From contig WELA01006182.1 in the NCBI GenBank assembly GCA_009602735.1, positions 2,297 to 53,520 of the forward strand: DNA of 51,224 nucleotides. The letters run 5' to 3'. A model generated the notes under the pieces. The model had not been told where the DNA came from and searched no databases. It saw nothing but the letters and a program-made list of their open reading frames with translations. The position numbers and the translations under genes are program-made. Source of the DNA: Mesotaenium endlicherianum (lineage: Eukaryota > Streptophyta > Zygnematophyceae > Zygnematales > Mesotaeniaceae). Shown here piece by piece: positions 11,233 through 21,003 of the stretch (its first letter is position 1; every line of letters begins with the position of its first letter).

Positions 11233-11952
11233 TGTAATGAATCAGTATATTGGTTGATATAATATTCATTTAAATATAGCAATTAAATAAGTTCAGCCTG
11301 CTGAACTCTAGTTAATGATCAGTCTGCTGGACTTTATATTTAATATCAGTTTAATGACTCAGCCGAAAGCAGCAGGCTGAAGTCAGCTTAAGTCAGCTTG
11401 CTGACACATTCTTTGACAGCCAGCTGACTTCCGTACTCGGTAGCAGCGAACTGCCTTGATGTGCATCTAAGTGTGGTATGCTAGATGAATGGCCAGATGA
11501 CATTCCTATGATGGATGGCGATTCGGGATGATGGGAGATGGCGGTGGATTTGGTTAACCGAGGTCCTACCAACGTGGTTAACTCCCGGGTAGGCGGTGCC
11601 ATCGCACTGGCCGTTGAACAGTAAACTCATTCCATGTACATATGCTAGGCATTGCTCTCGAGTTCGACATTCGAAAACGAGGCCAACTCTCTTGTACAGC
11701 TTACTGAGAGAGATCTGAATCCAAGACGAGAAGCCATTGATACACACTGTCTTCTAACCTTGCTTATGTATGAGTTTACTGAGTGCATTATTGATGCTAG
11801 TTTACTCGCATTTGATTTACCAGTGTTGTTCACTGCTAGTGTGTTGTCCTTTTGCCGTTTGAATCATTTAACGGAAAATCCATAAAGATTACTTGCTGAT
11901 GTAAAGATCTCTATTAATTGTTAATCGCCTATTGGTAAGTCGATTCATTTCA
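11233..11952 (+). mobile_element. Solo family A LTR, TSD TTGCC
   Basis: A 720-bp LTR with ends TGTAATGAATC and GATTCATTTCA. It is flanked by an exact 5-bp duplication TTGCC (11228-11232 and 11953-11957), and minus-strand gag code of E3 continues on both sides. There is no internal region, so it is a solo LTR left by LTR-LTR recombination after insertion into E3. Confidence 0.92.
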
Positions 11953-12239
11953 TTGCCCCTTTCCGCCATCTGCTCTTCCACCGTCCTTTTGTCGGGGATC
12001 CTCTTGTTTACTACCTCTTCTATCTCCTTGGCTACTCGCTCATCCTCAGCAAGCTGAGCGGCTACTGCAGCAAGAGCTGCTGCCTCTTCTGCAACTTCTC
12101 TAGCTCGTGCATCATGCAGCATTTCTAAATAGGTACGGGGTCCAAAGACGCGGCTTTTGCCTTGCCCTTCCTCAATGTTATCTTTCTCCTCACCCTCCAT
12201 TTCACTAGAGTTGCTCGCTTGAGACCTGGTCCTTATCAT
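11953..12239 (-). pseudogene. E3 gag, N-terminal part
   Basis: Begins MIRTRSQASNS at 12239, matching E2 gag MVRTRSQTSNS at 30141. It continues through an Ala/Glu-rich helical stretch (EVAEEAAALAAVAAQLAEDE) to KRTVEEQMAE, where the solo LTR interrupts it. The start lies about 30 bases inside the 5' LTR/PBS junction, as in E2. A PBS-like sequence (minus-strand GTATCGGAGC, mutated at its first bases) is at about 12260-12271. Confidence 0.8.
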
Positions 12240-12272
12240 ACAAGTCGAGTGTGATAACTGCTCCGATACGAC

Positions 12273-13817
12273 TGAAATGAATCAACTCACCAATAAGCGA
12301 TTTACAATCAATGAAGATCTTTATATCAGCAAGTAATCCTTATGGTAATTTTTGTTAACTGATTTAACAGCAAAAAGACAATACACTAGCCGTGAACAAT
12401 ACTCACAAGTCAAATGCAAGTAAACGAGCATTAATTATGCGATCAGTAAAGTCATACATAAGCAAGGTTAGAAGATAGTTGGTACAAAGGCTTCTCGCCT
12501 TGAATTCAGATATCTCTCTGTAAGCAGTACAAGAGAGTTGGCTTCCTTTCCAAATGCCGAACTCAAGAGCAATATCTAGCATATGTAGTGAAACAGATAG
12601 ATGAAGTACTTAGTAAAATAGAATACTTTATTTATTCAAGACAAGGATCTTTGAACACAAGTGGTAGCTTCTTGAAAGAGAGATGGCTTTTTGAAAGTTA
12701 ATATATTTCTGGATTTTGGCAAGTACAAGAGTGATTCTGGAATGTCTTTCTATGTTCTAGCTCTTGTTTATATACTTGTTACATAAGTAATTTCTAGGAA
12801 AATGTATGTTGATGTGTTGGCACCCAACACATCCCAAAACTTGCCACCTCTTTCTAGAATAATGTACACATGTGCTTTTGACCTAAAAATGACACATTTG
12901 ACTTTTGCCACATGGAGTTCTTCTAGGTCTTTCCTCTAACTTCGAAAATGCCTTGGAAGGTTCAAAGGACATGAACCAAGTTACTAGAGTACCTATTCAC
13001 ACTTGACTCCACACAATACTACTCCAAATATATTTGAAAACATTAAAATATATGCAAATTAATATATAATAACTCAAATCACTACAGCATATGTACATGG
13101 AATGAGTTTACTGTTCAACGGCCAGTGCGATAGCACCGCCTACCCGGGAATTATCCTCGTTGGTAGGACCTCGGCTAACCAAATCCACAGCCATCTCCCA
13201 TCATCCCGAATCGCCATCCATCCTAAGGATGTCATCTGGCCATTCATGTAGCATATTACACTTAGTTGCATGACTAGGCAGTTCGCTGCTTCCGAGTACG
13301 GAAGTCAGCTAGCTGTCAAAGAATGCGTCAGCAAGCTGATCTCAGTTGACTTTAGCCTGCTGCTCTCGGCTGAGATCTTCGAAGTCGCGACACGTCAACC
13401 AAAAGGTCGTGTGCTCAAATCCGACCGGTGGCTCCCGTGGGCCACTTTCGAAGGTGTTTTCTTACGGCTTAAAGACTGTCGTTAACCGAAAACATGACAG
13501 TCATAATCCGAAATAATGAAAGTCATAATAAGTAAATTAATCAAAGATTAAGTAAGTTACTCCTCCATGATTAATCAAGGTAACTTTATGAATACTTATC
13601 TCGTACTATTGCAAAGTAAGCGATTTACTTTATGATGCTTTTTGCAATAGTAATCGGGTCGTTCGTCAAGCGACCAGGAATTAGTCGGCACACGCGTGTG
13701 TCGATTAATTCATCAAGATGCAATCATTAATCAAACATAATATCGATTAATAGTATAACGTTTTTTAGGTATTTAAAAAAACGTCTCAAATACGTTTAAA
13801 ATGCTCAGATCGTTACA
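12273..13817 (-). mobile_element. E3 5' LTR, variant of family A with an insertion
   Basis: The plus strand starts TGAAATGAATCAACTCACC (LTR end next to the PBS) and ends GATCGTTACA at 13817. It matches other family A LTRs up to about 13373. Beyond that, 13374-13817 is a different, longer U3-like segment. A 499-bp insertion occupies 12588-13086. Without it the LTR would be about 1046 bp, against about 700 bp for the other copies, so this is a diverged subfamily or a recombinant LTR. Confidence 0.75.
12588..13086 (-). mobile_element. LTR-like insertion inside the E3 LTR
   Basis: A 499-bp block interrupts the family A LTR between two copies of GCATATGTA (12579-12587 and 13087-13095). On the minus strand it reads TGTAGTGATTTG to ATCTGTTTCA, with a TATAAACAAG-type promoter box and an AATAAATAAA-type polyadenylation signal in the right order. 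This suggests a solo LTR of another, perhaps Copia-like, family. The 9-bp repeat is longer than the usual 5-bp LTR duplication, so a different transposon type is possible. Confidence 0.55.
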
Positions 13818-14046
13818 CCTCATCTCTAACAACTTCCTCATATGGGCAAAACCAACAATATTTGGGGATAGAAGGCATATATTGTAGTATTTGCTTGCGT
13901 CCCCATGTTTTGTACTCTCCATCGTAGCCAAAATAAATCTTAAACTTAGTATCTTTGACCTTATGCACCTCTTCCTCTACGATTCCGACCAAAAAAAACT
14001 CTTTGTGGTGCTCTCCAAACTCTTGTGCTGCCCAAGTTTCACCCAA
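13813..14046 (-). other. Open frame of unknown origin, truncated by E3
   Basis: A 77-codon minus-strand frame with ordinary composition, GETWAAQEFGEHHKEFF, then VEEEVHKVKDTKFKIYF, YDGEYKTWGRKQIL and CPYEEVV. The pattern of short hydrophobic strands with a DG turn is reminiscent of small Tudor-like beta-barrel modules, but I cannot assign a family. Its left edge is the E3 LTR and its right edge overlaps the start of the DIRS gag-like code on the other strand. It may be the end of a gene or transposon cut by E3. Confidence 0.3.
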
Positions 14047-14244
14047 ATCTTACTAAGTGTCAGTATTTTAATGCCTACGGCTACTGTGGGACCTGTAGGC
14101 AAAGAAGCAATGCCAGCCATGGCTTCTGTAGCATGCAAAGTGAAAAAAATGACAGGCAGAAAGAGGCCTGTTCGAAGGTCAAAATGGAAACAGATGTGAC
14201 CTTTTCTTGGCCGGCAAACTTACATAACTTTGTCAAAAATTGGC
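14025..14244 (+). pseudogene. DIRS-like gag C-terminus (Cys/His cluster)
   Basis: The frame reads FHPNLTKCQYFNAYGYCGTC, then HGFCSMQ. It resembles the cysteine/histidine cluster that ends the first ORF of DIRS elements, where it is thought to bind nucleic acid. It continues VTFSWPANLHNFVKNW and is interrupted at 14245 by a solo LTR. The sense resumes after 14949 with NLPEGFEL. Assignment rests on position before the RT and on the Cys pattern. Confidence 0.6.
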
Positions 14245-14949
14245 TGTAAGGTCATAGGATTGTAGAGTGCATATTTGTAATCATTTTGATACAAAATTCG
14301 TCAAATTTGGTTAAGTATTAAGAAAGTTACGAATTTCTGAAGTTTTATTAACTTTAAGGTTGGTCGACGACTGTCCTTAATTCGCGGTGAGCGCGACCGT
14401 CGGATTGACCACCAGCGTTGAGCAATCTAGGCCGTTAGAGTGAATTTAAACCTTCACGCAATTTTGGCTGTCGCGGAGTGCTGACCAGGTCAAAATACCT
14501 AGAAGTTTTGGATTAGCCTAGCGCGTCTAAGTTAGTATATTCTAGATATTCCGATGCATGGAGGTGGACGTCAAATCGGCCCAACTCGTCGAATGAGGCT
14601 AATCTGGCATACTCACGAATATTTTGGAAGGGACAATTTGGCAAACACTTAGGAAATTTTGTTGTTAAGCAGCCCTCCCTCCTAAGGGCAAGCGGTCGTC
14701 GTAGAATACTATAAATAGGCATAACTTCTTCGTTTCTTATCAGTTTTCACTTCTGTGAATTTCTACAAGTTTGTGATAACAAAACCTTTCAGCTATTCCA
14801 TTGTTGAGCACTTTCATGCTACTCAACATGCTGAGGGATTTTCCTAAGCTTTCTTAGTGATATGCCGCTGCACTGTAGGGTATGATTGCAACTAGTTTGG
14901 TTCCTCGTGAGTCAATACGCTTCCACTAGGGCACTTCGCCCCTTTCATT
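14245..14949 (+). mobile_element. Solo family B LTR, TSD TTGGC
   Basis: A 705-bp LTR in plus orientation, TGTAAGGTCATAGG to GCCCCTTTCA. It is flanked by an exact 5-bp duplication TTGGC (14240-14244 and 14950-14954). The DIRS-like coding sequence continues on both sides, and there is no internal element sequence. Confidence 0.92.
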
Positions 14950-16526
14950 GGCCGTTAGGATTAAAACCAATTTGCCGGAGGGGTTTGAGTTATGACACGT
15001 ACCAATGAGCCTATTTTCAGACAATTTTGATTAAAAAATAGTATGCTAAGGGGATGTAGAAGTTTGCCTGGTTATGAATCACAATTTGGTTCCGGAACCA
15101 AAATAGGATCCACATTAAAGCTAGTGCTAAATGTGGTAGAAGGTAGAAAATTAAGGCTCATAGTGGACTTGAGGATAGTCAATAAGCACGTGCATATGAT
15201 CCCTCTTAGATACAAGAGGTCTGCAGAAGCTGCATGAGGCGGTAAAACTGAAAAATTACTTGTTCTCCATAGACCTCAAGTCCGAGAACCATCATGTGAG
15301 GATGGACCTAGAATGTACCATATTTTTGGGTCCAATTCGAAGGAAAAATTATGTTCATACTAGCTTACCTTTTGGTCTAGCTTCGGCCCCTTACGCCTTC
15401 ACTAAAGTCATAAAGCAAATAGCAAAATTATGGAGGGTACAGGAAATTAGCTTGATCTCTTGTTTGGACGATATCCTGCTTATCTTAAAACTGCTGAAGA
15501 ACACAGCAAGATCAAGCAAACAATTATCATAGACTGCCAAAATGCTGGCACACTCATCTGCTGGGAGAACAAGCACAACAGGATTGTGTACAAGAATGTT
15601 AAAATTCTTGGAAGTAGTTGTGGATACAAAGTGATGACTCTATTCATAGATTACAGGAGGAAGGCTAAGTTGCCGGGAAAAAATGAACAATTCCAACACA
15701 TTGCTAAGGAGAAGAGGGAGGCTTCTAAGAGGAAACTAGCTTCTGTTTCTGGTCAGATTATATCAACGAAGTCAGCTTCGGGTGATCTGGCAGTAGCATT
15801 TACAAGACATCTTTATGCCATAATGAGGTGTAAAACAAAGTGGGAAGATAGTGTCAAAATCTCCACAGGGTTAGAACAGGTACTTAGCTTTTGGGCAGAG
15901 TACTTTGATTAGTTTAATGGGACTCTGCTTTGAACATGTTTCAGTCCAAATTTTGGACTGACAATAGAAATAGAATACCTTGGAACACATAGTCACCGCA
16001 CACTTTTGGGCTATATGAGAAACACCTAGTGAGTCTTTATTTGCTGTGGACATCTTGTCAAATCTAAATTTTTTTGGAATGCATTAAAGGTCTTCAAGAA
16101 AATCATAAGGGACTGTCATGTGCTGGTTAGAATTGATAATTAAGAACTTTATAGGATATTCAGACAAGGGAGTACTGATAAAGAAGACTGTAACCAAGGA
16201 AAGTTATGACTTACTGAGGGAGGTAAGGGCAGTCATCACTGTAGTATATTGGCCCATCACTAAGGAGGGTAGGTTAGAAATTATCGCTAAAGTTAAGAAA
16301 AATAATGGTTTTAAATTAAGGCGAGAAGAATTCCAGAAGCTAGAAGGGAGCTGAGGTCCACACACAATGTACAGGTTTGCTACACCAGCTAATAGGAACT
16401 TGGAAGCTCCCTAGATTCAATTCTTTGTTTGCATATCCTATGGCCAAAGATGTAGATGCCTTCTCAGTTTCCTGGTGGGAGGAGAATGACTATGTGTTCC
16501 CCCCTTCCCAGCTCATTTCCCAAGTC
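14950..16526 (+). pseudogene. DIRS-like reverse transcriptase and RNase H
   Basis: The RT motifs are LRLIVDLRIVNKH, YLFSIDLKSENHHVRM, TSLPFGLASAPYAFTKVIK and the catalytic SCLDDILL near 15465. The sequence FGLASAPYAFTK distinguishes DIRS-type from Ty3/Gypsy RT. The connection region SVSGQIISTKSA, AFTRHLYAIMR and LEQVLSFWAEYFD follows. RNase H remnants (VRIDN near 16125; WPITKEGRLEII) come next, and then GPHTMYRFATPANR. A frameshift near 15230 and others near 15490, 15910 and 16120 disable it. The frame is interrupted at 16527 by a MITE. Confidence 0.85.
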
Positions 16527-16896
16527 ATAGTTTAAAAATATGGATACGGCCTGTACGGATACGTATATACGGGTGTGCCAAAATTGTACGTAAAATACGC
16601 CAAAATACGTCAAGCGTGTGAATTTAGTAGAAGGTTGTTTGCGCCTGTAACTTTGAAAAGTTTGAATATTGTAAATTTCGTCGATCGCGTTAGGTGGAGA
16701 ATGATGAGCGCGTAAAGAACAGATGGTCAAAAAAAATTTATGTCAACCATCCGCCTGTAGAAGGAAAATTGTATTTTGGTGTTAAATAAAATAAACATAC
16801 CATAATTTTTTTAAGTTTTTTTGATACGTATACGTATGCGATACGGAGTTTCGGCACAACAAGCTAGGTCGATATTCAAGTATTTTTAAACTAGGC
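16527..16896. mobile_element. hAT-like MITE 1
   Basis: A 370-bp AT-rich insertion with terminal inverted repeats TAGTTTAAAAATA (16528-16540) and TATTTTTAAACTA (16881-16893). It is flanked by an exact 8-bp direct repeat CCCAAGTC (16519-16526 and 16897-16904). DIRS-like code resumes in register on the right (LEHARSERT). An 8-bp duplication and short TIRs without a coding region are typical of non-autonomous hAT elements. The interior is rich in TACGTAT-like words. Confidence 0.75.
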
Positions 16897-17240
16897 CCCA
16901 AGTCTTAGAACACGCAAGGAGCGAAAGAACAGTGCTGACCTTAGTCATCCTTGTGTGGAGGTCAGCAAGTTGGTGGCCTACACTGGTAGATCCTGGTCAA
17001 GGGTGGATGCCTGAGGTGGTAGGCTCCATGTATCTGGAAAACAGTGTAGATGTGCTGAAGGCTGGAACTAATACAGCAGCTTTTGCTGGAAAGGGTGAGG
17101 TGATGGCCCTAAAATACACACATGTATTGTGTGAGCAGTTTACAGGATAATCAGCCTCCTGAGCTTCAGTTGCTAGAGTTGATCAAAAGAGAGAAGATGT
17201 TACGGTCCCTTGCTTCGGGGACTTTGAACATCTATAACTC
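16897..17240 (+). pseudogene. DIRS-like pol, region after RNase H
   Basis: The frame reads LEHARSERTVLTLVILVW, RSASWWPTLVDPGQGWMP, then EVMALKY. The WRSA-WWP motif and the following V(M/L)AL are characteristic of the segment between RNase H and the recombinase in DIRS elements. It ends at 17240 where an LTR has inserted with duplication AACTC/AGCTC. Confidence 0.7.
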
Positions 17241-18707
17241 TGTCATGAACCATGAAAGGAGCATAGTGCCCTAGTGGAAGCGTAGTGACTCACGAGGAAA
17301 AGAACTAGTTGCAATCATACTAAAGAGTGCAGCGGCATATCACTAAGAAAACTTAGGAAAATTACTCAACATTTTGAGTGATAAGAAACTGCTCACAAAT
17401 GAATTAGGATGAAAGGCCTTGTCATTACAAACCCGTAAAAATTTACAGAAGTGAAAACTCCCCAGAAACATAGAAGTTATGCCTATTTATAATTTTCTGC
17501 CTAAGTGCTCCTCCCTAGGAGGAAGCTACGGATTTTCCTAAGTGTTCGTCAAATCGTCCCTTCCAAAATATTCGTGAGTAAGCCAGATCAGTCTAATCTG
17601 ACGTGTCGGGCCGAATTGACGTCCACATACATGCATCGACATTACTGGAATATTCTATCTTAGACGCGCTAGGCTAAACCGAAACTTCTAGGTAAATCGA
17701 CCTAGTCGGCACTCCGCGTCAGCCGAACTTACGTGAAGGTTCGAGTTCACTCTAACGGGCCAGATCGCTCGACGCTGTCAGTCAATCCGACGGTCGCGCT
17801 CACCGCGAATTAAGGACAGTCGTCAACCGACCTCAAAACTAATTAAATTTCGGAAATCCATAACTCTCTCAATACTTGACCAATTCAATGAACTTTATAT
17901 CAAAATGACCACAAAAATGCATTCTACACTACTATACAATCAAAACATACTTTCATGAAACTCAAAAATGCACTTTATAAACCTATGACCTTACAAATCA
18001 ATACATTGCTAATTATGATAATTATTGAAATACAATAGTTAATTTGGTTCAATCCGATGAACTTTAATTGATACTAAATCTGCTGGACTTTTAGTAATAT
18101 TCAGTATAATGACTCAGCCGAGGGCAGCGGGCTGAAGTCAACTTAGGTCAGCTTGCTGACACATTCTTTGACAGCCAGCTGACTGCCGTACTTGGTAGCA
18201 GTGAATTGCCTAGATATGCATTCAAGTGTGTTATGCTAGATGAATGGCCAAAGGACACTCTTGGGTGGATGACGATTCTAGATGATGGGAGATGGCTGTG
18301 GATTTGGTTAGCCAAGGTCCTACCGACGTGGTTAACTCCCGGGTAGGCGGTGCCATCGCACTTGCCGTTGAACAGTAAACTCATTGCATGTTGCATAGGT
18401 TAGGTCATGCTCTTGAGTTTGGCATTTGGACACGAGGCCAAATTTTTTTTGTACCGCTTAATGAGAGAAATCTGAATCCAAGGCGAGAAGTCGTTGATAC
18501 GCACTCTCTTTTAGCCTTGCTTATGTATGAGTTTACTTATTGTAAGACTGATGCTTGTTTACTTGCATTTGATGTGTGAGTATAATAATACTAGCTGTGA
18601 AGTCTTTGCTGTTTGCTAAGTAACCAGACAATACCGTAAAGATTATTGGTTGATATGACAATCTTTTATTAATTGGCAATCGCCTACTGGTATGTCAATT
18701 CATTTCA
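17241..18707 (+). mobile_element. Family A LTR (solo), itself split by a B LTR
   Basis: A diverged family A LTR, from TGTCATGAA to GTCAATTCATTTCA at 18707, with a family B LTR inserted at 17253-17995. Flanks are AACTC (17236-17240) and AGCTC (18708-18712), a 5-bp duplication with one mismatch. DIRS-like sequence lies on both sides. Minus the insertion, the LTR is about 720 bp. Confidence 0.75.
17253..17995 (-). mobile_element. Solo family B LTR nested in a family A LTR
   Basis: A 743-bp LTR in minus orientation (plus strand TGAAAGGAGC to GACCTTACA), nearly identical to 2125-2868. Flanking AACCA and AATCA suggest a 5-bp duplication with one mismatch. There is no PBS next to it and no internal region, so it is a solo LTR. 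Confidence 0.85.
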
Positions 18708-20000
18708 AGCTCTTACTGGAGCAATTTCCAACAATTTTGTGAATAATCTGGCTATAAAAATGTTCGAGCAGATTTACATGTATTTTACTGACATGTTGGT
18801 TAGAAAGGCTACATGGTCGCAATCCTAGTTATGGAATACGTATTTGGAGAATACGTAAAACGAATACGTTTCGCAAAATTACGTGTCAAAAATGAGATTA
18901 CATGTGTGTATTACGTTTTCCCAAGATTCTCGAAAAAAATTGGCAGGGCTTATAACTTTCAAATTGCTTGGAAACTTCGAGCGTAATTGGTCGCAAATGG
19001 AAGAAGACTCAATTTGCTACGATATGAAGGTGGTGAACGTAAAAAAATCATTGTTACATTTTCAAACCGCCAAGGATTCATTTTACCTTGTCGGGACGCA
19101 TATTTTGTGTAATTTGAAATTACGGCAAAATACGTGGTATTTTCCGTCACTCACGGACCATTACGCGCAAATCCCACAACTAGGGTCACAATTCAATTTG
19201 ACCAGTGCAGCTATTTTTATTATGCATTAGTTTATGCATCATACTAGCCCTACAATATCTTTGCAGATCAAAGATTTGAGAGAGATGGCTATTAGAACTC
19301 TAGACAAGCCTAACAATACAAAGCAACCCTTAAGTTTAGACTTTTTGGCAGAAAATTTTGAGTTTGTATGCTCATCAGGGAGCTTCAGCCAGGAAGTTGA
19401 TAAAGACAGCAGCTCTTCTTTTTATGTAACATGGAACTTTGAGGTATTTGGACTTGGTATCTATTAAGATAGAAGACATGAACACCCAAGGTGAGGAGCA
19501 GCTAATAACTCGAGATATGCTAATTCCACAATCTAAAATTGATTAGCAAAGGATAAGCAGATTAGTAACAATGCACTATACAGGCAAAGTCTAGTGTCCT
19601 GTGAACATGTTCTGTAGGCTTTAAATAGAAAAGGAGAACTCACTAGCAATGTCTTAGCCTATATTACAGTGAGAAATTGGTGTGCAGGAATGTTGAAGAG
19701 AGTTAGTCTAGATATTAAAGACTTTAGCATGCATAGTCTTAGAAAGTCAGCAGCATCTGCAGCTGCTAATTTGGGAGTAGCAGACAGATACTTCAAATAT
19801 TGGAGATTGGAAATATGAGGGAGTTAAAAAAAGATATGTAGTGGAACTACGAGACAAGGCAAAGAAAGCTGCTGCAATAATAGCACTCCCTGACCTGAGA
19901 AAAAGGGCAGCTTACAATCAACAACAGCTAACAGCAGCCTTTAAGAAGCAAAGAAGGTCACAAGTGATTTTCAGCTTCCAAAACTGCTTGCTTTAACTAT
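18708..20000 (+). pseudogene. DIRS-like tyrosine recombinase
   Basis: After the LTR the sense resumes (NFQQFCE, MYFTDMLVRKATWSQ), is interrupted by a MITE (18824-19184), and continues LQIKDLREMAIRTLDKPNN. Near 19730-19850 it carries the recombinase C-terminal motif FSMHSLRKSAASAAANLG followed by VADRYFK. The H-x-x-R of box II is visible, and a GDWKYEGVKKRYVVELRDK tail follows after a frameshift. The catalytic first arginine (box I) is not recognisable and the region near 19460 is frameshifted, so this copy cannot be active. The tyrosine recombinase joins the circular DNA intermediate to the chromosome in this class. Confidence 0.8.
18824..19184. mobile_element. hAT-like MITE 2
   Basis: A 361-bp insertion with terminal inverted repeats CCTAGTTATGG and CCACAACTAGG (one mismatch). 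It is flanked by GTCGCAAT (18816-18823) and GTCACAAT (19185-19192), an 8-bp duplication with one mismatch. Size, duplication length and the TACG-rich interior resemble MITE 1 (16527-16896). Both sit in the same DIRS-like element. Confidence 0.7.
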
Positions 20001-20061
20001 AAGTCCATCTTATGTATGCATTATCCTATCTGCCTCTTTACCCATGTCAGCTTTTCCTTGT

Positions 20062-20187
20062 AGTACTTCTACTTCTATTCTCTACTACTATTCAAATTTA
20101 AGTCAATTTTATATTTTTATTATTTTCCTAATTATTTCTATATCATGAATGTATGTATATGCATCTAGAACATATGTCACAAAATTG
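20062..20187 (+). repeat. DIRS-like terminal direct repeat, copy 1
   Basis: About 125 bp of AT-rich sequence starting at TACTTCTACTTCTATTCTC and ending ATATGTCACAAA. It is repeated with scattered changes at 20517-20637. It lies just after the recombinase, where PAT/Ngaro-type elements carry split direct repeats. The intervening 20188-20516 has no coding frame. Confidence 0.65.
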
Positions 20188-20516
20188 AAGTTTTGAGATA
20201 TGTCACAATAATGTTTGTGACATATTTATAGATGCAAACAATTATTAAATTACTACGAATGCACTACCGCGCAATTCTTTCAGTCGAAAATCCTATACTT
20301 AATTCAAGCAAAACCCTAGCCGCCTACATAACCTCAGTATTCTTCTTCATTCTTCATTGCAGTATTGTACTGTAGCAAGTAATTAGTGGATCCCACCTTG
20401 AGATGTTAGAGCTTACTTTCAAGTCGTGTATCGATCATATGAGTAAGAATAGGATTAGGATTTGAATGAGATAGTCTGAAGTTAGGATAACTCTAGAAAA
20501 CAAGGAGGTCTACCTA

Positions 20517-20637
20517 GCTACTTCTACTCCTATTCTCTATCATTATTCAAATCTAAGCCATATTCTATTTCTATAAATTTCCTAATTATTTCTACATCAT
20601 GATGTGTATATACATCTAGATTATATGTCACAAACTT
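20517..20637 (+). repeat. DIRS-like terminal direct repeat, copy 2
   Basis: Imperfect copy of 20062-20187 (CTACTTCTACTCCTATTCTC to ATATGTCACAAA). It probably marks the right end of the DIRS-like element. Sequence character changes sharply after about 20640. Confidence 0.65.
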
Positions 20638-20640
20638 GCC

Positions 20641-21003
20641 CCAAAGCAGACATGTCGTGCCTAACAGTGTCGGTCCCTCGGCACGTGCGTAGCCTTCCAG
20701 CACGTGTGTCTTCGACCTGGTCGATGTGTCGGTGGCCCTCCTCACGTGTGGGCAACATGGTCGATCGACCTTCGCATGTGTGTTGGTGACAAGCCTTACC
20801 AAGGTTGACCCATCCCTGGGCTCCTGAACTTGCACCATGCAACCATGACCAACACTGAGAGCAATGTTCTCCTTCACCCAGCTCTCACCATCTGCTTATC
20901 CTAGGACTTAGCAGAATATTTTAAAAAACCCTTGCCTTGCCTTAATTCCTCTTACACCCCTCCCTTTCAGCTGAGGCGTCCCTACCTTTTCTGCTGAAAG
21001 CTA
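20641..21003. other. Noncoding stretch, probable element C 3' end
   Basis: On the minus strand a purine run AAAGGGAGGGG is followed by TGTAAGAGGAATTAAGG near 20955, which looks like a polypurine tract and an LTR start for element C. The remaining 315 bases contain repeated CACGTGTG-like words. I could not find a matching LTR on the other side of element C (after 38652), so the LTR call is tentative. Confidence 0.35.

Larger units (their letters stand above)
8163..13817 (-). mobile_element. Family A chromovirus copy E3 (5' part)
   Basis: A minus-strand element: 5' LTR (13817-12273), degenerate PBS, gag, protease, RT and the first part of RNase H, which stops at 8163 where E1 was inserted. Its gag contains a solo family A LTR (11233-11952). 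The distal part (integrase, ORF3, 3' LTR) must lie to the left, beyond the window. The 5' LTR abuts other DNA at 13818. Confidence 0.8.
14020..20640 (+). mobile_element. DIRS-like tyrosine-recombinase retroelement, heavily interrupted
   Basis: Read across its insertions, the plus strand shows a cysteine-rich gag-like end, an RT of the DIRS type, RNase H, the conserved post-RNase H region and a tyrosine recombinase. It ends with a 125-bp sequence repeated downstream. DIRS-like elements integrate with a tyrosine recombinase rather than an integrase. This copy is dead: many stops and frameshifts, two LTR insertions (14245-14949; 17241-18707) and two MITEs (16527-16896; 18824-19184). The left end is not seen because E3 abuts it. 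Confidence 0.8.
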
